Source: Verticiella alkaliphila (GTDB taxonomy: Bacteria; Pseudomonadota; Gammaproteobacteria; Burkholderiales; Burkholderiaceae_B). From it: a stretch of DNA of 64,000 bases. The notes under the pieces were generated by a model, which had not been told where the DNA came from, did no database searches, and saw only the letters and a list, made by a program, of their open reading frames with translations. This document shows, piece by piece, positions 49,446 to 58,998 of the stretch (the stretch's first letter is position 1; each line of letters begins with the position of its first letter). The translations under genes and the position numbers were made by a program. The DNA is taken from the NCBI RefSeq assembly GCF_018904615.1, contig NZ_JADCNH010000011.1, forward strand, positions 1 through 64,000. Reading direction: 5' to 3'.

Positions 49446-50522
49446 ATGCACCCGTCGCCCGCTCTGTCGTTCCCGCGCCGCTCCGGCGTGTTCATCCTGG
49501 CCCTCGCGCTGTGTGCCATTGCGCCGCTGGCGCGAGCCGACATCAATCCGCTTGTCGCGACCTTCAAGCAGTGGGGGCTCGTGTGCGACAACGTGCGACG
49601 GTGCGAGGCACGCTCGCTCACGCACCGGGCCGATGCCACCGTCAGCGTGATCCGCAACGGCGGCCCGGCGCAGCCCGTGATCGTGCGCCTCGCCCGTCAG
49701 GGCCCGCTGCCGCTGGAAGACCTGACGGTCGATGGCATGCCGTCCGCCCTGTCGCAGCTGTCCTGGGCGGCGCAGGCTGCGCCGTCGGGTGTCACGGCGT
49801 GGACCGTCGACGGCGAGGCAGCCGTACAAGCCGTGACCCTGCTGCGCAATGCCGAGACGCTGCGCCTGGGAGACTCGGATCTGGCGTTGGCCGGCATGAC
49901 CGCATCGTTGCTTGCCATGGAGGATCACCAGGGCCGGCTCGATACGACCACCGCGATCATCCGGCAGGGTCCCCTCGACGACAACCGTGCGTGGCCGGCC
50001 TCGCCGTTGCCGGTGGTGGCCCGCGCGGTGGCCTTCGATACCACGCCCCCCACGCCAGCCATGATGGCGCAGGCGCGTGAGCACCGGGCCGCGGATCAGC
50101 ACTGGGAATGCCCCAGGGCGCCAGACGCGCCGCGCGATCTGGGCTTTGGCTTCACGAAGGACGAGGCGCTGGTCTTCCTGGAGTGTGAGCGCTTGGCACA
50201 CAGCAGTCGCTATGTGCCGTTGCGGGTCCGGCACGACGCGAGTGCGCCGCCTGAGCGACTCATCCTGACCATGGTGGCCAATGCCCAATACCTGCAGATG
50301 GAGGGCGTGCCCAGGCCGACGCTCGATGCCGAGCACGGCCGGCTGACCATGGCAGAGGGGGCGGGGGGCTACTCGCCGCTGAGCGACGGCGATTGCGGCC
50401 TGCGCGCCACCTGGCAGTATGACGGCGTCGCCTTCGAGCTCATCGAGTACGCCGAGCAGGCCGTGTGCGGCGGCGTGCCGCAGGATTGGCCCATCTGGTA
50501 TCGGGCCCGGGTGCGGCCTTAG
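49446..50522 (+). CDS. DUF1176 family exported protein
   Basis: 358 residues with a signal peptide (FILALALCAIAPLARA-DIN). Cys pairs are present, as is usual in DUF1176 (LVCDNVRRCEA, HWECPRAP, LECERLA, GDCGLRA, AVCGGV). The ATG at 49446 is favoured over the TTG-type upstream extension. Its TAG overlaps the TAA of the convergent aminotransferase gene. Function unknown. Confidence 0.85.
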   Translation: MHPSPALSFPRRSGVFILALALCAIAPLARADINPLVATFKQWGLVCDNVRRCEARSLTHRADATVSVIRNGGPAQPVIVRLARQGPLPLEDLTVDGMPSALSQLSWAAQAAPSGVTAWTVDGEAAVQAVTLLRNAETLRLGDSDLALAGMTASLLAMEDHQGRLDTTTAIIRQGPLDDNRAWPASPLPVVARAVAFDTTPPTPAMMAQAREHRAADQHWECPRAPDAPRDLGFGFTKDEALVFLECERLAHSSRYVPLRVRHDASAPPERLILTMVANAQYLQMEGVPRPTLDAEHGRLTMAEGAGGYSPLSDGDCGLRATWQYDGVAFELIEYAEQAVCGGVPQDWPIWYRARVRP

Positions 50523-51850
50523 CCGTCCCTGCGGCCGAGCAGGGCGCCGTAGGTCTGCACGAAGCCCTCGATGGTCTCGACGAGGCGCTCGATGTCCTCG
50601 TCGGACAGGGGCAGGGACAGGACCATGAGGCCGCGCGGTGCGGTGTAGATGCCCTGGGCGATCAGCCACAGAAAGAGCAGCTGCCGCACGCGCGGATCGC
50701 ACGTGAGCAGATCCGCCGGGCGGGCGATGTCGCCTGCCACCGGGTGGGCGTTCATGACGGAGCCCACCCCCGTGAACTGCAGCGGCACGCCCAGCGAGGT
50801 GCATCGGGCATTGAGCCGTGCGCGCAGGGCTTCACCCCGGGCGGACAGCCGGGCGGCGGCCTCGGGCGGGAAGAGCTCGGTCAGGCCGGCATGGCCCGCA
50901 GCCATCGTGACGACGTTGTTGTTGAAGGTGCCCGAGTGCGCGAGTGGCCCGGTGCGCGGGTCGAAGAGCGCCATGATCTCGCGGCGCCCGCCGAAGGCGC
51001 CGAAGGGCATGCCACCGCCCAGGTACTTGCCGAGCGTGGTGAGATCCGGTCGGATGCCATGCAGGGCGGCGAGTCCGTGGGGGGCAAGTCGCGAGGTCAT
51101 GACTTCATCGACGATGAGCAGTGCGCCAGCCGCCAGGCTCGCCTCGCGTACGCGCGTGAGGAATGCTGCCGTGCCGGGGATGCATCCGCCTGCGCCCATC
51201 ATCGGCTCGACGAGCACCGCCGCAATCTGGTCGCCGTGTTCGACGAAAGCTGCGCTCACAGCATCGGGATCGTTGTAGGGGAGCACGATGAAATCGAACG
51301 GGACGGTCGTGGGCAGGGGCGCATCGCCAAAGCCCAGGACGCCGCCGTGATAGGCACCGGCGAAGACGACGATCCGGTTGCGGCCCGTGAAGTGGCGGGC
51401 GGCGGTCACGGCCATCAGGTTGGCTTCCGTGCCCGAGTTCGTGAACCGCACCAGCTCGAGCTGCGCGAAGCGCTCGCACAAGAGGGCCGCCAGCCTGCCT
51501 TCGTAGGGGTTGTGGCCGGTGAGGCTGATGCCGTTGCGCATCGCCGCCGTCACAGCGGCCTGGATGGGTTCAGGCGAATGGCCATAGACACCCGCGGTGT
51601 ACTCGGCGATCACGTCGATGTAAGCATGACCATCCGCATCCCAGACGCGCGCGCCTTCCCCGCGCACGATCGTGAGCGGAAAGGGGGGGTAGAACAGCAC
51701 GGATCGGCTGTTGGCCGCCGGCATGTGGCGAGCGTTCTGCTCGAAGGCCGCGCGGCTCGCTGGGTTGGCGTTGGCGAAGGCTTCGACGCTCGCCGCGAGT
51801 GCGGCATCGAGATCGGCGTGACGGCTCGGGGCGGCAGTGACATCGGTCAT
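50519..51850 (-). CDS. Class III PLP aminotransferase / GSA-aminomutase-like enzyme
   Basis: 443 residues of PLP fold type I. PLP Lys275 in TTLGKYLGGG, Asp248 in LLIVDEVMTS, phosphate-binding SGTEAN (139-144) and the GSA-like GAYHGGVLGF. It resembles glutamate-1-semialdehyde aminomutase but lacks its strict signature and has a catabolic setting (TetR divergent), so an aminotransferase acting on an unknown amine or amino acid is more likely than HemL. Confidence 0.9.
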   Translation of the reverse strand: MTDVTAAPSRHADLDAALAASVEAFANANPASRAAFEQNARHMPAANSRSVLFYPPFPLTIVRGEGARVWDADGHAYIDVIAEYTAGVYGHSPEPIQAAVTAAMRNGISLTGHNPYEGRLAALLCERFAQLELVRFTNSGTEANLMAVTAARHFTGRNRIVVFAGAYHGGVLGFGDAPLPTTVPFDFIVLPYNDPDAVSAAFVEHGDQIAAVLVEPMMGAGGCIPGTAAFLTRVREASLAAGALLIVDEVMTSRLAPHGLAALHGIRPDLTTLGKYLGGGMPFGAFGGRREIMALFDPRTGPLAHSGTFNNNVVTMAAGHAGLTELFPPEAAARLSARGEALRARLNARCTSLGVPLQFTGVGSVMNAHPVAGDIARPADLLTCDPRVRQLLFLWLIAQGIYTAPRGLMVLSLPLSDEDIERLVETIEGFVQTYGALLGRRDG

Positions 51851-51901
51851 GGCGGACTCTCTCGGTGCGACGGTCCAATCGACCATCGATGCATTAATTA
51901 T

Positions 51902-51937
51902 ACGTTGGACAAATAAAGCCGGCGATACAATCAACGT
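51902..51937. promoter_or_regulatory. Promoter-like region with inverted repeat before the TetR gene
   Basis: TTGGAC (51905-51910) and TACAAT (51926-51931) are promoter-like but spaced by only 15 bases. ACGTTG (51902-51907) and CAACGT (51932-51937) form an inverted repeat around them, a reasonable site for TetR-type autoregulation and control of the divergent aminotransferase. Confidence 0.45.
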
Positions 51938-51958
51938 TTTATCGACGGGGCACCGGGC

Positions 51959-52690
51959 ATGACCTCACCGCCACGCAAGAAGGCAGGCCGTCCGGCGGGC
52001 GGCGCAGCCATCTCGCGCGAGCGCATCGTCGAGGTGGCGCTTGCCCTCATCGATGAAGCCGGTCTCGGAGCCCTCACGATGCGCGACATCGCCGCGCGCC
52101 TGCAGGTGTATCCGGCATCCGTGCAGTGGCATGTCAAGACCAAGGATGACCTGCTCGCAGCCGTTGCGGGCTCGGTCATGGCCGACATCTCCGTGCCGGC
52201 GGACGACATGCCGTGGCAGGCCTGGATCGTGGCCCTCTTTCGGCGTTGCCGGCAGGCCGTGCGTCGGCATCCCAACGTGACACCCCTCATCGGTGCGCAA
52301 CTCGTCTCCAATGCCAGCCTGCCGGCCGATCTCGTCGATGGCGTGCTGCGTACGCTGGAGCGTGCGGGCTTTGCGGACGAGTCCCTGCTCGAGGCCTACA
52401 ACACCGTCATCGCCGCGATGCTCGGCTTTCTCACGATGGAATTCGCCCCGCTCCCGGCAGAGAATCCCCAGCGCTGGGCCGACGAACTGCGCGAGCGCGT
52501 ACACACCGTGCGCCCGCTGGATCATCCGAGTCTTGCCCGCGCGCTGCCGGTGCTGGCCAATCGTGCGTTCATCGTGCGCTGGGAAAACGGGGTGACCGCG
52601 CCAATGGACGCCAGCTTCGAGCGCCATGCCGCCATCATCGTGGCCGGCCTGGACGCGTTTGCGCGCGCCCAGCGGCAAACGGCTGGCTGA
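51959..52690 (+). CDS. TetR/AcrR family transcriptional regulator
   Basis: 243 residues: N-terminal TetR HTH (about 18-65, ISRERIVEVALALIDEAG, LTMRDIAARLQVYPASVQWH) and a C-terminal ligand domain resembling the TetR-C of the tetracycline group. Divergent from the aminotransferase (108 bases between starts) and immediately convergent with a Bug receptor gene, so it probably controls one or both. Confidence 0.92.
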   Translation: MTSPPRKKAGRPAGGAAISRERIVEVALALIDEAGLGALTMRDIAARLQVYPASVQWHVKTKDDLLAAVAGSVMADISVPADDMPWQAWIVALFRRCRQAVRRHPNVTPLIGAQLVSNASLPADLVDGVLRTLERAGFADESLLEAYNTVIAAMLGFLTMEFAPLPAENPQRWADELRERVHTVRPLDHPSLARALPVLANRAFIVRWENGVTAPMDASFERHAAIIVAGLDAFARAQRQTAG

Positions 52691-52697
52691 GCCACGT

Positions 52698-53663
52698 TCA
52701 GGGGCGCAGGCCGCCGAGTTTCAGGATCTCGGTGTTCGCCGCAAGCTCGCGCGTGGCGCGCGCCTCGAGCGCATCGCCATCTTCCCACGCGGGTTGAAAG
52801 CCCAGCGTCACCAGTCGTTGCTGCACACTCGCGTCGGCGAGCGTCTCGGCCAGCACGGCGCGCAGGCGCTCGAGCGTTGGCGCCGGGATCCCTTTGGGGC
52901 CCACCACGCCCACCCAGTTGTCCACGACCAGATCATCCAGGCCTTGTTCGGCGAATGTAGGGACATCTGGCAAGAGTGGTGAGCGCGTCGCGCTGGTGAT
53001 GGCGATCGCCGTGAGGGCGCCCGAGCGCAGATGCGGCGCGGCTGCGACCAGGCTGTCGACGGCGAGCTGGGTCTGCCCGCCCATCAGCGCGGTGAGCGAG
53101 GGCGCGCTGCCTTGGAACGGCACGTGCAGCAGGGATACGCCGGCGCGCTGCGCGAAGCGCTCACCAATCACGTTGGGCATGGAGCCATTGCCAAACGAGC
53201 CATAGCTCAGGCCACCCGGATCTTTGCGCGCTGCCGCCGCCACGGCGTCGACCGTGCGCAGGCCCGACTTGGGATGCGTGAGCAGCACCATGGGCATGGC
53301 CGCAACCTTGCCGACGTAGTCGAAATCCGCAATGCCGTAGGCATTGTCGGGATACAGGCCGGGGTTGATGATGAGCGTCGGCGCGCCGGTCACGAGCAAG
53401 GTGTGGCCGTCCGGCTTGGCGCGCAGCACATGCACCGTGCCAATGCTGGTGTTGGCCCCCGGGCGGTTGTCCACCACCACGGTCTTGCCCAGCCGCGGCT
53501 CCAATGCGTTGCCCAGCAGACGCGCGATGGTGTCGCCCGTTCCACCGGGCGGCACCGGAGCCACCAGGGTGACGGGCTGCGTGGGAAAGACGGGCTGGGC
53601 CATGATCGGCCCTGCCAGCGCGCAGGTGGACAGGAGTGTGACGAAAGCGCGTGAGAGCAGCAT
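52698..53663 (-). CDS. Bug-family (TctC-type) periplasmic solute receptor
   Basis: 321 residues from the ATG at 53663, which has GGAG at the right distance; a longer start at 53675 is possible. Signal peptide ends PIMA-QPV. Motifs QPVTLVAPVPPGGTGDTIAR, DNRPGANTSIGT and HVPFQGSAPSLTALMGG. The VAPVPPGG loop differs from the other three Bug proteins of this window. Orphan; ligand unknown. Confidence 0.92.
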   Translation of the reverse strand: MLLSRAFVTLLSTCALAGPIMAQPVFPTQPVTLVAPVPPGGTGDTIARLLGNALEPRLGKTVVVDNRPGANTSIGTVHVLRAKPDGHTLLVTGAPTLIINPGLYPDNAYGIADFDYVGKVAAMPMVLLTHPKSGLRTVDAVAAAARKDPGGLSYGSFGNGSMPNVIGERFAQRAGVSLLHVPFQGSAPSLTALMGGQTQLAVDSLVAAAPHLRSGALTAIAITSATRSPLLPDVPTFAEQGLDDLVVDNWVGVVGPKGIPAPTLERLRAVLAETLADASVQQRLVTLGFQPAWEDGDALEARATRELAANTEILKLGGLRP

Positions 53664-53765
53664 GACAGTCTCCATCGAGGTAGACACGGGATGCTGCGAC
53701 GGTTGCACGAACCGCGCCAGAATCATCTCCCGTCCATCCACTTATCGAACTTTGATTTTTTATTA

Positions 53766-53782
53766 ATCGATCATAGATCAAT
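53766..53782. promoter_or_regulatory. AT-rich inverted repeat upstream of the Bug gene
   Basis: ATCGATC-ATA-GATCAAT has 7-base arms with one mismatch, about 100 bases before the Bug start in an AT-rich stretch of the 256-base gap (53664-53919). It could be a regulator site; the rest of the gap shows nothing I can name. Confidence 0.4.
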
Positions 53783-53919
53783 TATTCGACGGGGCGACTA
53801 GGGAGTATCCCGACGCTGCACGCGCGGGGTGTTTGGCGGCATCGGGACGGATGGCCAGCGCACCTTCTCGGTGCTTCCGTGCAGGGGTGTGGTGCCGGGA
53901 CGGGCGCTGGGCGACAGCC

Positions 53920-54702
53920 TCAGTGCAGGGCGGCGTGCGCCACGGCCGGCAGCGCGCGCAGGGCCGGACGCGCGAAGTAATAGCCCTGCATGAGTTGCAC
54001 GCCCTGCGCCGCCAGGTAGTCGCGTTCTTCGCGGGTCTCGATCCCTTCGGCGATCACATCGATGCCAAGGTCGCGGCAGATCGCCATGGCGCCGGCCACG
54101 ATGCGTTGTCGCACGCGATCCGTGTCGATCCCGCGCAAGAGCGTCATATCGAGCTTGACGATGTCGGGCTGGAATTCCGTGAGCAAGGACAGCCCTGAGT
54201 AGCCCGAGCCGAAATCGTCGATGGCGGTACGAAAGCCCAGACGCCGGTAAGCCTTGAAGACTTCGATGAAGTGCGATTGCCCGGCCGTATCCTCGGACTC
54301 GACCGTCTCGAAGATGATGCGCTCGATCGGAAAATTGTGCTTCTCGGCCGCTTTCAGCGTGCTGCGCAGGCAGGCCTCGGCGCGATACACCGCGTTGGGC
54401 ATGAAGTTGATCGAGAGCCCGCCCGGCAGGCCGAGCTCGGCTGCCTGCTCGATGGCCACCTGCCGGCATTGCTGGTCGAAGCGGTAGCGGTTGCTGGCGT
54501 CGATCTGTGCCAGCACGCTGGCCGCGGATTCTCCGTTGATGCCACGCACGAGGGCTTCGTGCGCGAAGATCTCCCCGCACGAGAGATCCACGATCGGCTG
54601 GAAGGCGAACGCGATGTCGGGCGTGGCGACGTCACTTCGGCAGCCGGCGCAGGCCGTCGGCGAAGCGAGTGTCGCGCGCGGGCGGTGCAGGGCGAGGGGC
54701 AT
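53920..54702 (-). CDS. EAL-domain cyclic-di-GMP phosphodiesterase
   Basis: 260 residues, nearly all one EAL domain with no sensor domain, signal peptide or membrane segment. Metal and catalytic residues appear intact: HEALVRG (Glu49), NFMPN, FETVES, IDDFGSGYSG, KLDMTLL (Lys) and AEGIET. It therefore looks active in hydrolysing cyclic-di-GMP to pGpG. A short Pro/Ala leader with a CRS-type Cys pair precedes it. Monocistronic, 81 bases downstream of recD. Confidence 0.92.
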   Translation of the reverse strand: MPLALHRPRATLASPTACAGCRSDVATPDIAFAFQPIVDLSCGEIFAHEALVRGINGESAASVLAQIDASNRYRFDQQCRQVAIEQAAELGLPGGLSINFMPNAVYRAEACLRSTLKAAEKHNFPIERIIFETVESEDTAGQSHFIEVFKAYRRLGFRTAIDDFGSGYSGLSLLTEFQPDIVKLDMTLLRGIDTDRVRQRIVAGAMAICRDLGIDVIAEGIETREERDYLAAQGVQLMQGYYFARPALRALPAVAHAALH

Positions 54703-54783
54703 GGGATGGGGCTGGCAGGCAAGAAGTGACAGCGTGTGTAGCGGGATTCGTGCCCGGGCCTCGTGGCGGGCTTTCCCGATGGT

Positions 54784-56868
54784 TCAGAGACGCGTGTCGG
54801 CCAGCCCGCTCGCCCGCAGGACGCGCCGTTGCACGGCCTGCCCCAGCAGATGCCGGCCCGCGGGCTCGGTCACCGTCAGACAGTGGCGCGCCCGGGTGAT
54901 GCCGGTGTAGAGCAGCTCGCGTGTCAGGATCGGGTTGAGCGTGTCCGGCAGCACGAGCGCCGCGTGCCCGAACTCCGAGCCCTGCGACTTGTGCACGGTC
55001 AGCGCGAAGACCGTCTCCACGGCCTGCAGCCGGCTGGGCAGCACCCAGCGGATGCCGGCATCGCCATCCCCGGCGGGGAAAGCCACGCGCAGCGTCCAGC
55101 CGCGGGCGTCGGTCGAGGGCAGCGCGAGCGTGATACCGATGTCGCCATTCATGAGGCCCAGACCATAGTCGTTGCGCGTGACGAGCACCGGCCGGCCCAG
55201 GTACCACTCGTGGGCGTCGTCGATCAGGCCCGCTTCGCGCAACAGCCGCGCGATCCGCAGGTTCAGCCCCTCCACGCCCCATGGCCCGCGGCGCAGTGCA
55301 CACAGGACCTGGAACGCGGTGTGGGCGGCCAGTACGCGGCGCGCCCACGCGTCAAATGCGTCGCGCCCGGCGTGCAGCGCAGGGTGCCCGTCGCGCAGCA
55401 CCTGCAGGTAATGCGCATAGCCGTGCCGCGCGAGCGTCGCGGGCTCGGCAAAGAGATCCGCCTGTGCCTGGCCCTGGGCAGGCGTGCCGCCGGCGACGAC
55501 CAGCGCCGTGAACGCCGGATCGGTCGCGTCCGTCAGGCTCACCCGGGCGATGTCCTCGTGGTCCTGCCGCCACACCGCCTCCACGCTGCGCGGGTTGCCG
55601 GCGTTCACGGCGCCGGCGAGCTGGCCGATGCCGCTTGCCGCGGAGAAGCGGTGGCTGTGGCGCAGCATGACGACGGCCTGGTCCAGGGGCGTGCCGGCGT
55701 CATCGACGAGCGCAGGCGGAATTGCCTGGCCGCTGACAGCCGTGAGCCACTGTGCCGTGGCCGGCGTGTAATGGCCGTCGGCGGCTCGCCGGCAGAGTTC
55801 GCCCAGCACTGCGCCGGCCTCCACCGAGGCCAGCTGATCCTTGTCGCCCAGCAGCACGAGCCGTGCGCGTTCGGGCAGGGCATCGAGCACCGCGGCCATC
55901 ATCTCCAGGTCCACCATGGAGGCCTCGTCGATCACGAGCACGTCCAGCGCGAGCGGGTGGTGCCTATCGTGGCGGAATTGCCGGCTGCCGGGTCGCGTGC
56001 CCAGCAGCCGATGCAGCGTCGTCACCTGGCGAGGGATGTGCTCGCGCACGGCTTCGCCGCCGGCCAGCCCGCCCAGCGGCAGCGAGGCCACGGCGTTTGC
56101 GATCGACTCGTTCAACCGGGCAGCGGCCTTGCCGGTGGGGGCCGCGAGCCGGATGCGCAAGGGGCGCGGCTCGGCGTCGGGGTGAGGCGTGCTCAGCGCC
56201 AGGCCTTGCAAGAGCGCGAGCAGCCGCACCACCGTGGTGGTCTTGCCCGTGCCTGGGCCGCCGGTGATGATCGCAAACCCGCTGCGTGCGGCAAGGGCGC
56301 ACGCCACGCGCTGCCAGTCGGTGTCGCCCGTCGGGCGCCCGGCGAAGAGCACGTCCAGCGTATGGCGCAGGGCGGCCTCGGGCAGTGCGCGTGTCGGCGC
56401 GGGCACCGCAAGCCGCCGGGCGAGTCCTTCGCGCACATCCTGCTCGTACTGCCAGTAGCGTCGCAGATAGAGTCGTCCGTCGCGGTGCACGAGCGGCGTG
56501 GCACCCACGCCTGCGGCCACCAGGGTGGGGTGCGTCAGCGCCGCCTGCCAACGCTCCAGCGTCAGCCCCTCGAGCACGGCGTCGGGCAGCGGCACGGCTT
56601 CCTCGGCGAGCGGCAACCGCGCGCCTTCGGGCGGCAACGACAGCGCGAGCGCTGGATCCTGCAGCGTGGCGGCGAGATCCAGGCAGGCGTGGCCGCGTCC
56701 GAGCTGATGGCTGGCAAGCGCTGCCGCGAGCAGCGCAGGTACCGGGGCGTCGGGCACCTCCTGCGCGAGAAAGCGTGCGAACGCGGCATCGAGGGCGCGC
56801 AGCCAGCCGCGGTCTGCCCAGTCGTTGAGCAGGGCGAGCAGGTCAGGGGCGGTCAGCGAGGCGAGCAT
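54784..56868 (-). CDS. recD: Exodeoxyribonuclease V alpha subunit
   Basis: 5'-3' helicase subunit of RecBCD. 694 residues from the ATG at 56868; an in-frame upstream extension has no family similarity. Walker A GGPGTGKTTTV (203 on), Walker B VLVIDEASMVD, and the C-terminal UvrD-like motif HKSQGSEF. It is separated from recB by a plus-strand gene of 2 kb, so it needs its own promoter, which is unusual. Confidence 0.96.
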   Translation of the reverse strand: MLASLTAPDLLALLNDWADRGWLRALDAAFARFLAQEVPDAPVPALLAAALASHQLGRGHACLDLAATLQDPALALSLPPEGARLPLAEEAVPLPDAVLEGLTLERWQAALTHPTLVAAGVGATPLVHRDGRLYLRRYWQYEQDVREGLARRLAVPAPTRALPEAALRHTLDVLFAGRPTGDTDWQRVACALAARSGFAIITGGPGTGKTTTVVRLLALLQGLALSTPHPDAEPRPLRIRLAAPTGKAAARLNESIANAVASLPLGGLAGGEAVREHIPRQVTTLHRLLGTRPGSRQFRHDRHHPLALDVLVIDEASMVDLEMMAAVLDALPERARLVLLGDKDQLASVEAGAVLGELCRRAADGHYTPATAQWLTAVSGQAIPPALVDDAGTPLDQAVVMLRHSHRFSAASGIGQLAGAVNAGNPRSVEAVWRQDHEDIARVSLTDATDPAFTALVVAGGTPAQGQAQADLFAEPATLARHGYAHYLQVLRDGHPALHAGRDAFDAWARRVLAAHTAFQVLCALRRGPWGVEGLNLRIARLLREAGLIDDAHEWYLGRPVLVTRNDYGLGLMNGDIGITLALPSTDARGWTLRVAFPAGDGDAGIRWVLPSRLQAVETVFALTVHKSQGSEFGHAALVLPDTLNPILTRELLYTGITRARHCLTVTEPAGRHLLGQAVQRRVLRASGLADTRL

Positions 56869-57028
56869 GGAATCACGTAAAGCAGGCGAGTCCGTACGAT
56901 AGCGCGCCGGCGGTTTGCCTGCCCGTTGTCCATGTGCGCATCCGCCAGGCCGTGTCATGCGGCTGTCACGACGAAGTCATGCGGACAGGGGATAGTGGCG
57001 CCTCTCTCGATACTTGAGTCCCCACCTG

Positions 57029-58993
57029 ATGTTGATCTCTCCCGCTCCTCGCGCGCCCCGTCCGTTCCCGCATGCCCTGCGTGCGGTATCCCTGGCCACC
57101 TTGCTCGCGCTGGCCGCCTGCGGTGGCGGTGACGACGAAGACAGTTTCGTCCCACCTGGCCCGCCGGCCGGCCTGGGCCGTGCCGATACCGCGCCCGTGT
57201 CCACGGTGCCGGCCTTCGTCGACAACGCCCCCACGAACGAGCGCGGCGATCCGCGCTATGCCACGCTCGAGACCAACGCAGGCGCGCGCGTGCTCTCCGG
57301 ATTCCTCGACATCTGGGAGCCGCGCAAGCGCCTGGTGGACGCAGGTGTCACGGCCGATGCGCGCGACGGCTTTCCGGCCATCGTCGCCTCGGACTGGAGC
57401 GGCATTCCCGGTGACGTGACGGACGGCACGGTCAAGAACGCTGCCGTGCATCGCGAGAACATCGACTTCGTGGTGCGCACCACGGCACGTGTCACCCCGG
57501 AGCAGGCCGTGCTGGCCTACCTGGACGATCGCCGCGGCAAGAACTACAGCGTCACCGACGGACTGGGCCCGCTCACCGCGGCCTGGCGCAAGGCGGCGCG
57601 CCAGACCACCACGATCAACGAGGTGGCGCCGGATGCGATGTCCAAGCGCTATGACGATCAGGGCAACAACACGGGCGTGAGCGGCGACGCCAATCCCGAG
57701 TTCGGTCTGGCGATCGCCTTCGTGCAGAGCATGGGGGCGAGTGCGTCGACCGAGCCCACCAAACGCTTCTTCAAGTACGCGCGCCCCTGGCGCTGGAGCA
57801 GCGACGTGCGCGTGCTGCCCTCGCTGCTGCCCGCGCGCAGCAGCACGCCGGCCACCGATGGCGGCTATCCGAGCGGCCACACGGCCGAGTCCGTGCGCAA
57901 CGCCGTCGCCATGGCCTACCTGGTGCCCGAGCGCTTCCAGGAACTGCTGGCCCGTGGCCTGGAGCTGGGCGAGAGCCGCATCGTCGCCGGCATGCACTCG
58001 CCGCTGGACGTGATCAGCGGCCGCATCCTGGGTCAGGCCTCGGCCGTGGCCAACATCAACGCCAACACGCCGGAACAGCGCGCCGCCGCACTGGCCCAGG
58101 CGCAGAAGACGCTCATGGCGTCGGTGGGTGCCGCCACGCCGGACGCGCTGCGCGCCTTCGCGCAATCCGGCGATGCCACGGTGGATCGCTTCACCGACGT
58201 CGAGCGCAACCGCCAGGACTACCGCCATCGTTTGACGTTCGACTTCACGCCGATCGCCGACACCACGCGTCCCGCCGTCGTCCCCAAGGGCGCCGAAGTG
58301 GTGCTGGAAACGCGCCAGCCCTACCTGTCCGCCGAGCAGCGCCGCGTGGTGCTCAAGACCACCGCGCTGCCCTCGGGCTATCCCATCCTCGACGATGCCG
58401 AAGGCTATGGCCGCCTGAACTTCTTTGCCGCGGCCGACGGCTACGGCGCCTTCGATGGCGACGTGACGGTGGACATGCAGGCCGAGCGCGGCACCTTCCA
58501 CGCGCGTGACGCCTGGCGCAACGACATTGCCGGGGCCGGCAAACTCACCAAGCAGGGCTCGGGCACGCTCACGCTCACCGGTGCCAACGCCTACACGGGC
58601 GGCACCGAAGTGGCTGGCGGCCGACTCGAGGCGGCGAGCGCCACGGCGCTTGGCCAAGGCGCCGTCTACGTCGGTGCGGGCACGCTGGCCGTGAGCGCCA
58701 AGGCCCCGGTCCGGGTCGAGAGCAGCTACACGCAGACCAGCGCCGGTACGCTCGCGCTGCGCCTGGGCGCCGGTGACGTGGGCCGTCTGCAAGCGCGCGA
58801 TGCCGCCGCACTGGCAGGCACGCTGTCCCTGTCGTTCGCCGAGGGCTATACGCCCAAGGCTGGCGAGTTCGTGACGGTGCTGCGTGCCGGCAGCGTCCAT
58901 GGCCGCTTCGACCAGGTCAGCGCGGCCGGTTACAAGGCCACGCCGGTGTACCGGGGCGACGCTGTGCTGGTGCGCCTGGATCCCGCCAACTGA
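57029..58993 (+). CDS. PAP2/vanadium-haloperoxidase-type acid phosphatase lipoprotein with one autotransporter-associated repeat
   Basis: 654 residues. Lipobox LAAC (Cys31) with Gly/Asp residues after it. The three PAP2 motifs are complete: K-x6-RP (Lys245 to Arg252-Pro253), PSGH (281-284) and SR-x5-H-x3-D (Ser316-Arg317, His323, Asp327), so phosphatase or haloperoxidase chemistry is expected. At about 502-534 comes one autotransporter-associated beta-strand repeat (GAGKLTKQGSGTLTLTGAN then AYTGGTEVAGGRLEAA), followed by about 110 beta-rich residues, but no outer-membrane beta-barrel. The start is ATG 57029; TTG 57014 is an alternative. It lies between recD and recB on the opposite strand. 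Confidence 0.9.
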   Translation: MLISPAPRAPRPFPHALRAVSLATLLALAACGGGDDEDSFVPPGPPAGLGRADTAPVSTVPAFVDNAPTNERGDPRYATLETNAGARVLSGFLDIWEPRKRLVDAGVTADARDGFPAIVASDWSGIPGDVTDGTVKNAAVHRENIDFVVRTTARVTPEQAVLAYLDDRRGKNYSVTDGLGPLTAAWRKAARQTTTINEVAPDAMSKRYDDQGNNTGVSGDANPEFGLAIAFVQSMGASASTEPTKRFFKYARPWRWSSDVRVLPSLLPARSSTPATDGGYPSGHTAESVRNAVAMAYLVPERFQELLARGLELGESRIVAGMHSPLDVISGRILGQASAVANINANTPEQRAAALAQAQKTLMASVGAATPDALRAFAQSGDATVDRFTDVERNRQDYRHRLTFDFTPIADTTRPAVVPKGAEVVLETRQPYLSAEQRRVVLKTTALPSGYPILDDAEGYGRLNFFAAADGYGAFDGDVTVDMQAERGTFHARDAWRNDIAGAGKLTKQGSGTLTLTGANAYTGGTEVAGGRLEAASATALGQGAVYVGAGTLAVSAKAPVRVESSYTQTSAGTLALRLGAGDVGRLQARDAAALAGTLSLSFAEGYTPKAGEFVTVLRAGSVHGRFDQVSAAGYKATPVYRGDAVLVRLDPAN

Positions 58994-58998
58994 GGCGG

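Noticed and set aside
50519-51850. hemL (glutamate-1-semialdehyde aminomutase)
   Set aside because: PLP fold and loop are similar, but the sequence diverges from HemL and the context (TetR, Bug) is catabolic.
54763-56880. 705-codon open frame antisense to recD
   Set aside because: Same shadow effect; no start signal and no recognisable motif.
56966-58900. 644-codon open frame antisense to the PAP2 gene
   Set aside because: No family features; the opposite strand has a signal peptide and three catalytic motifs.
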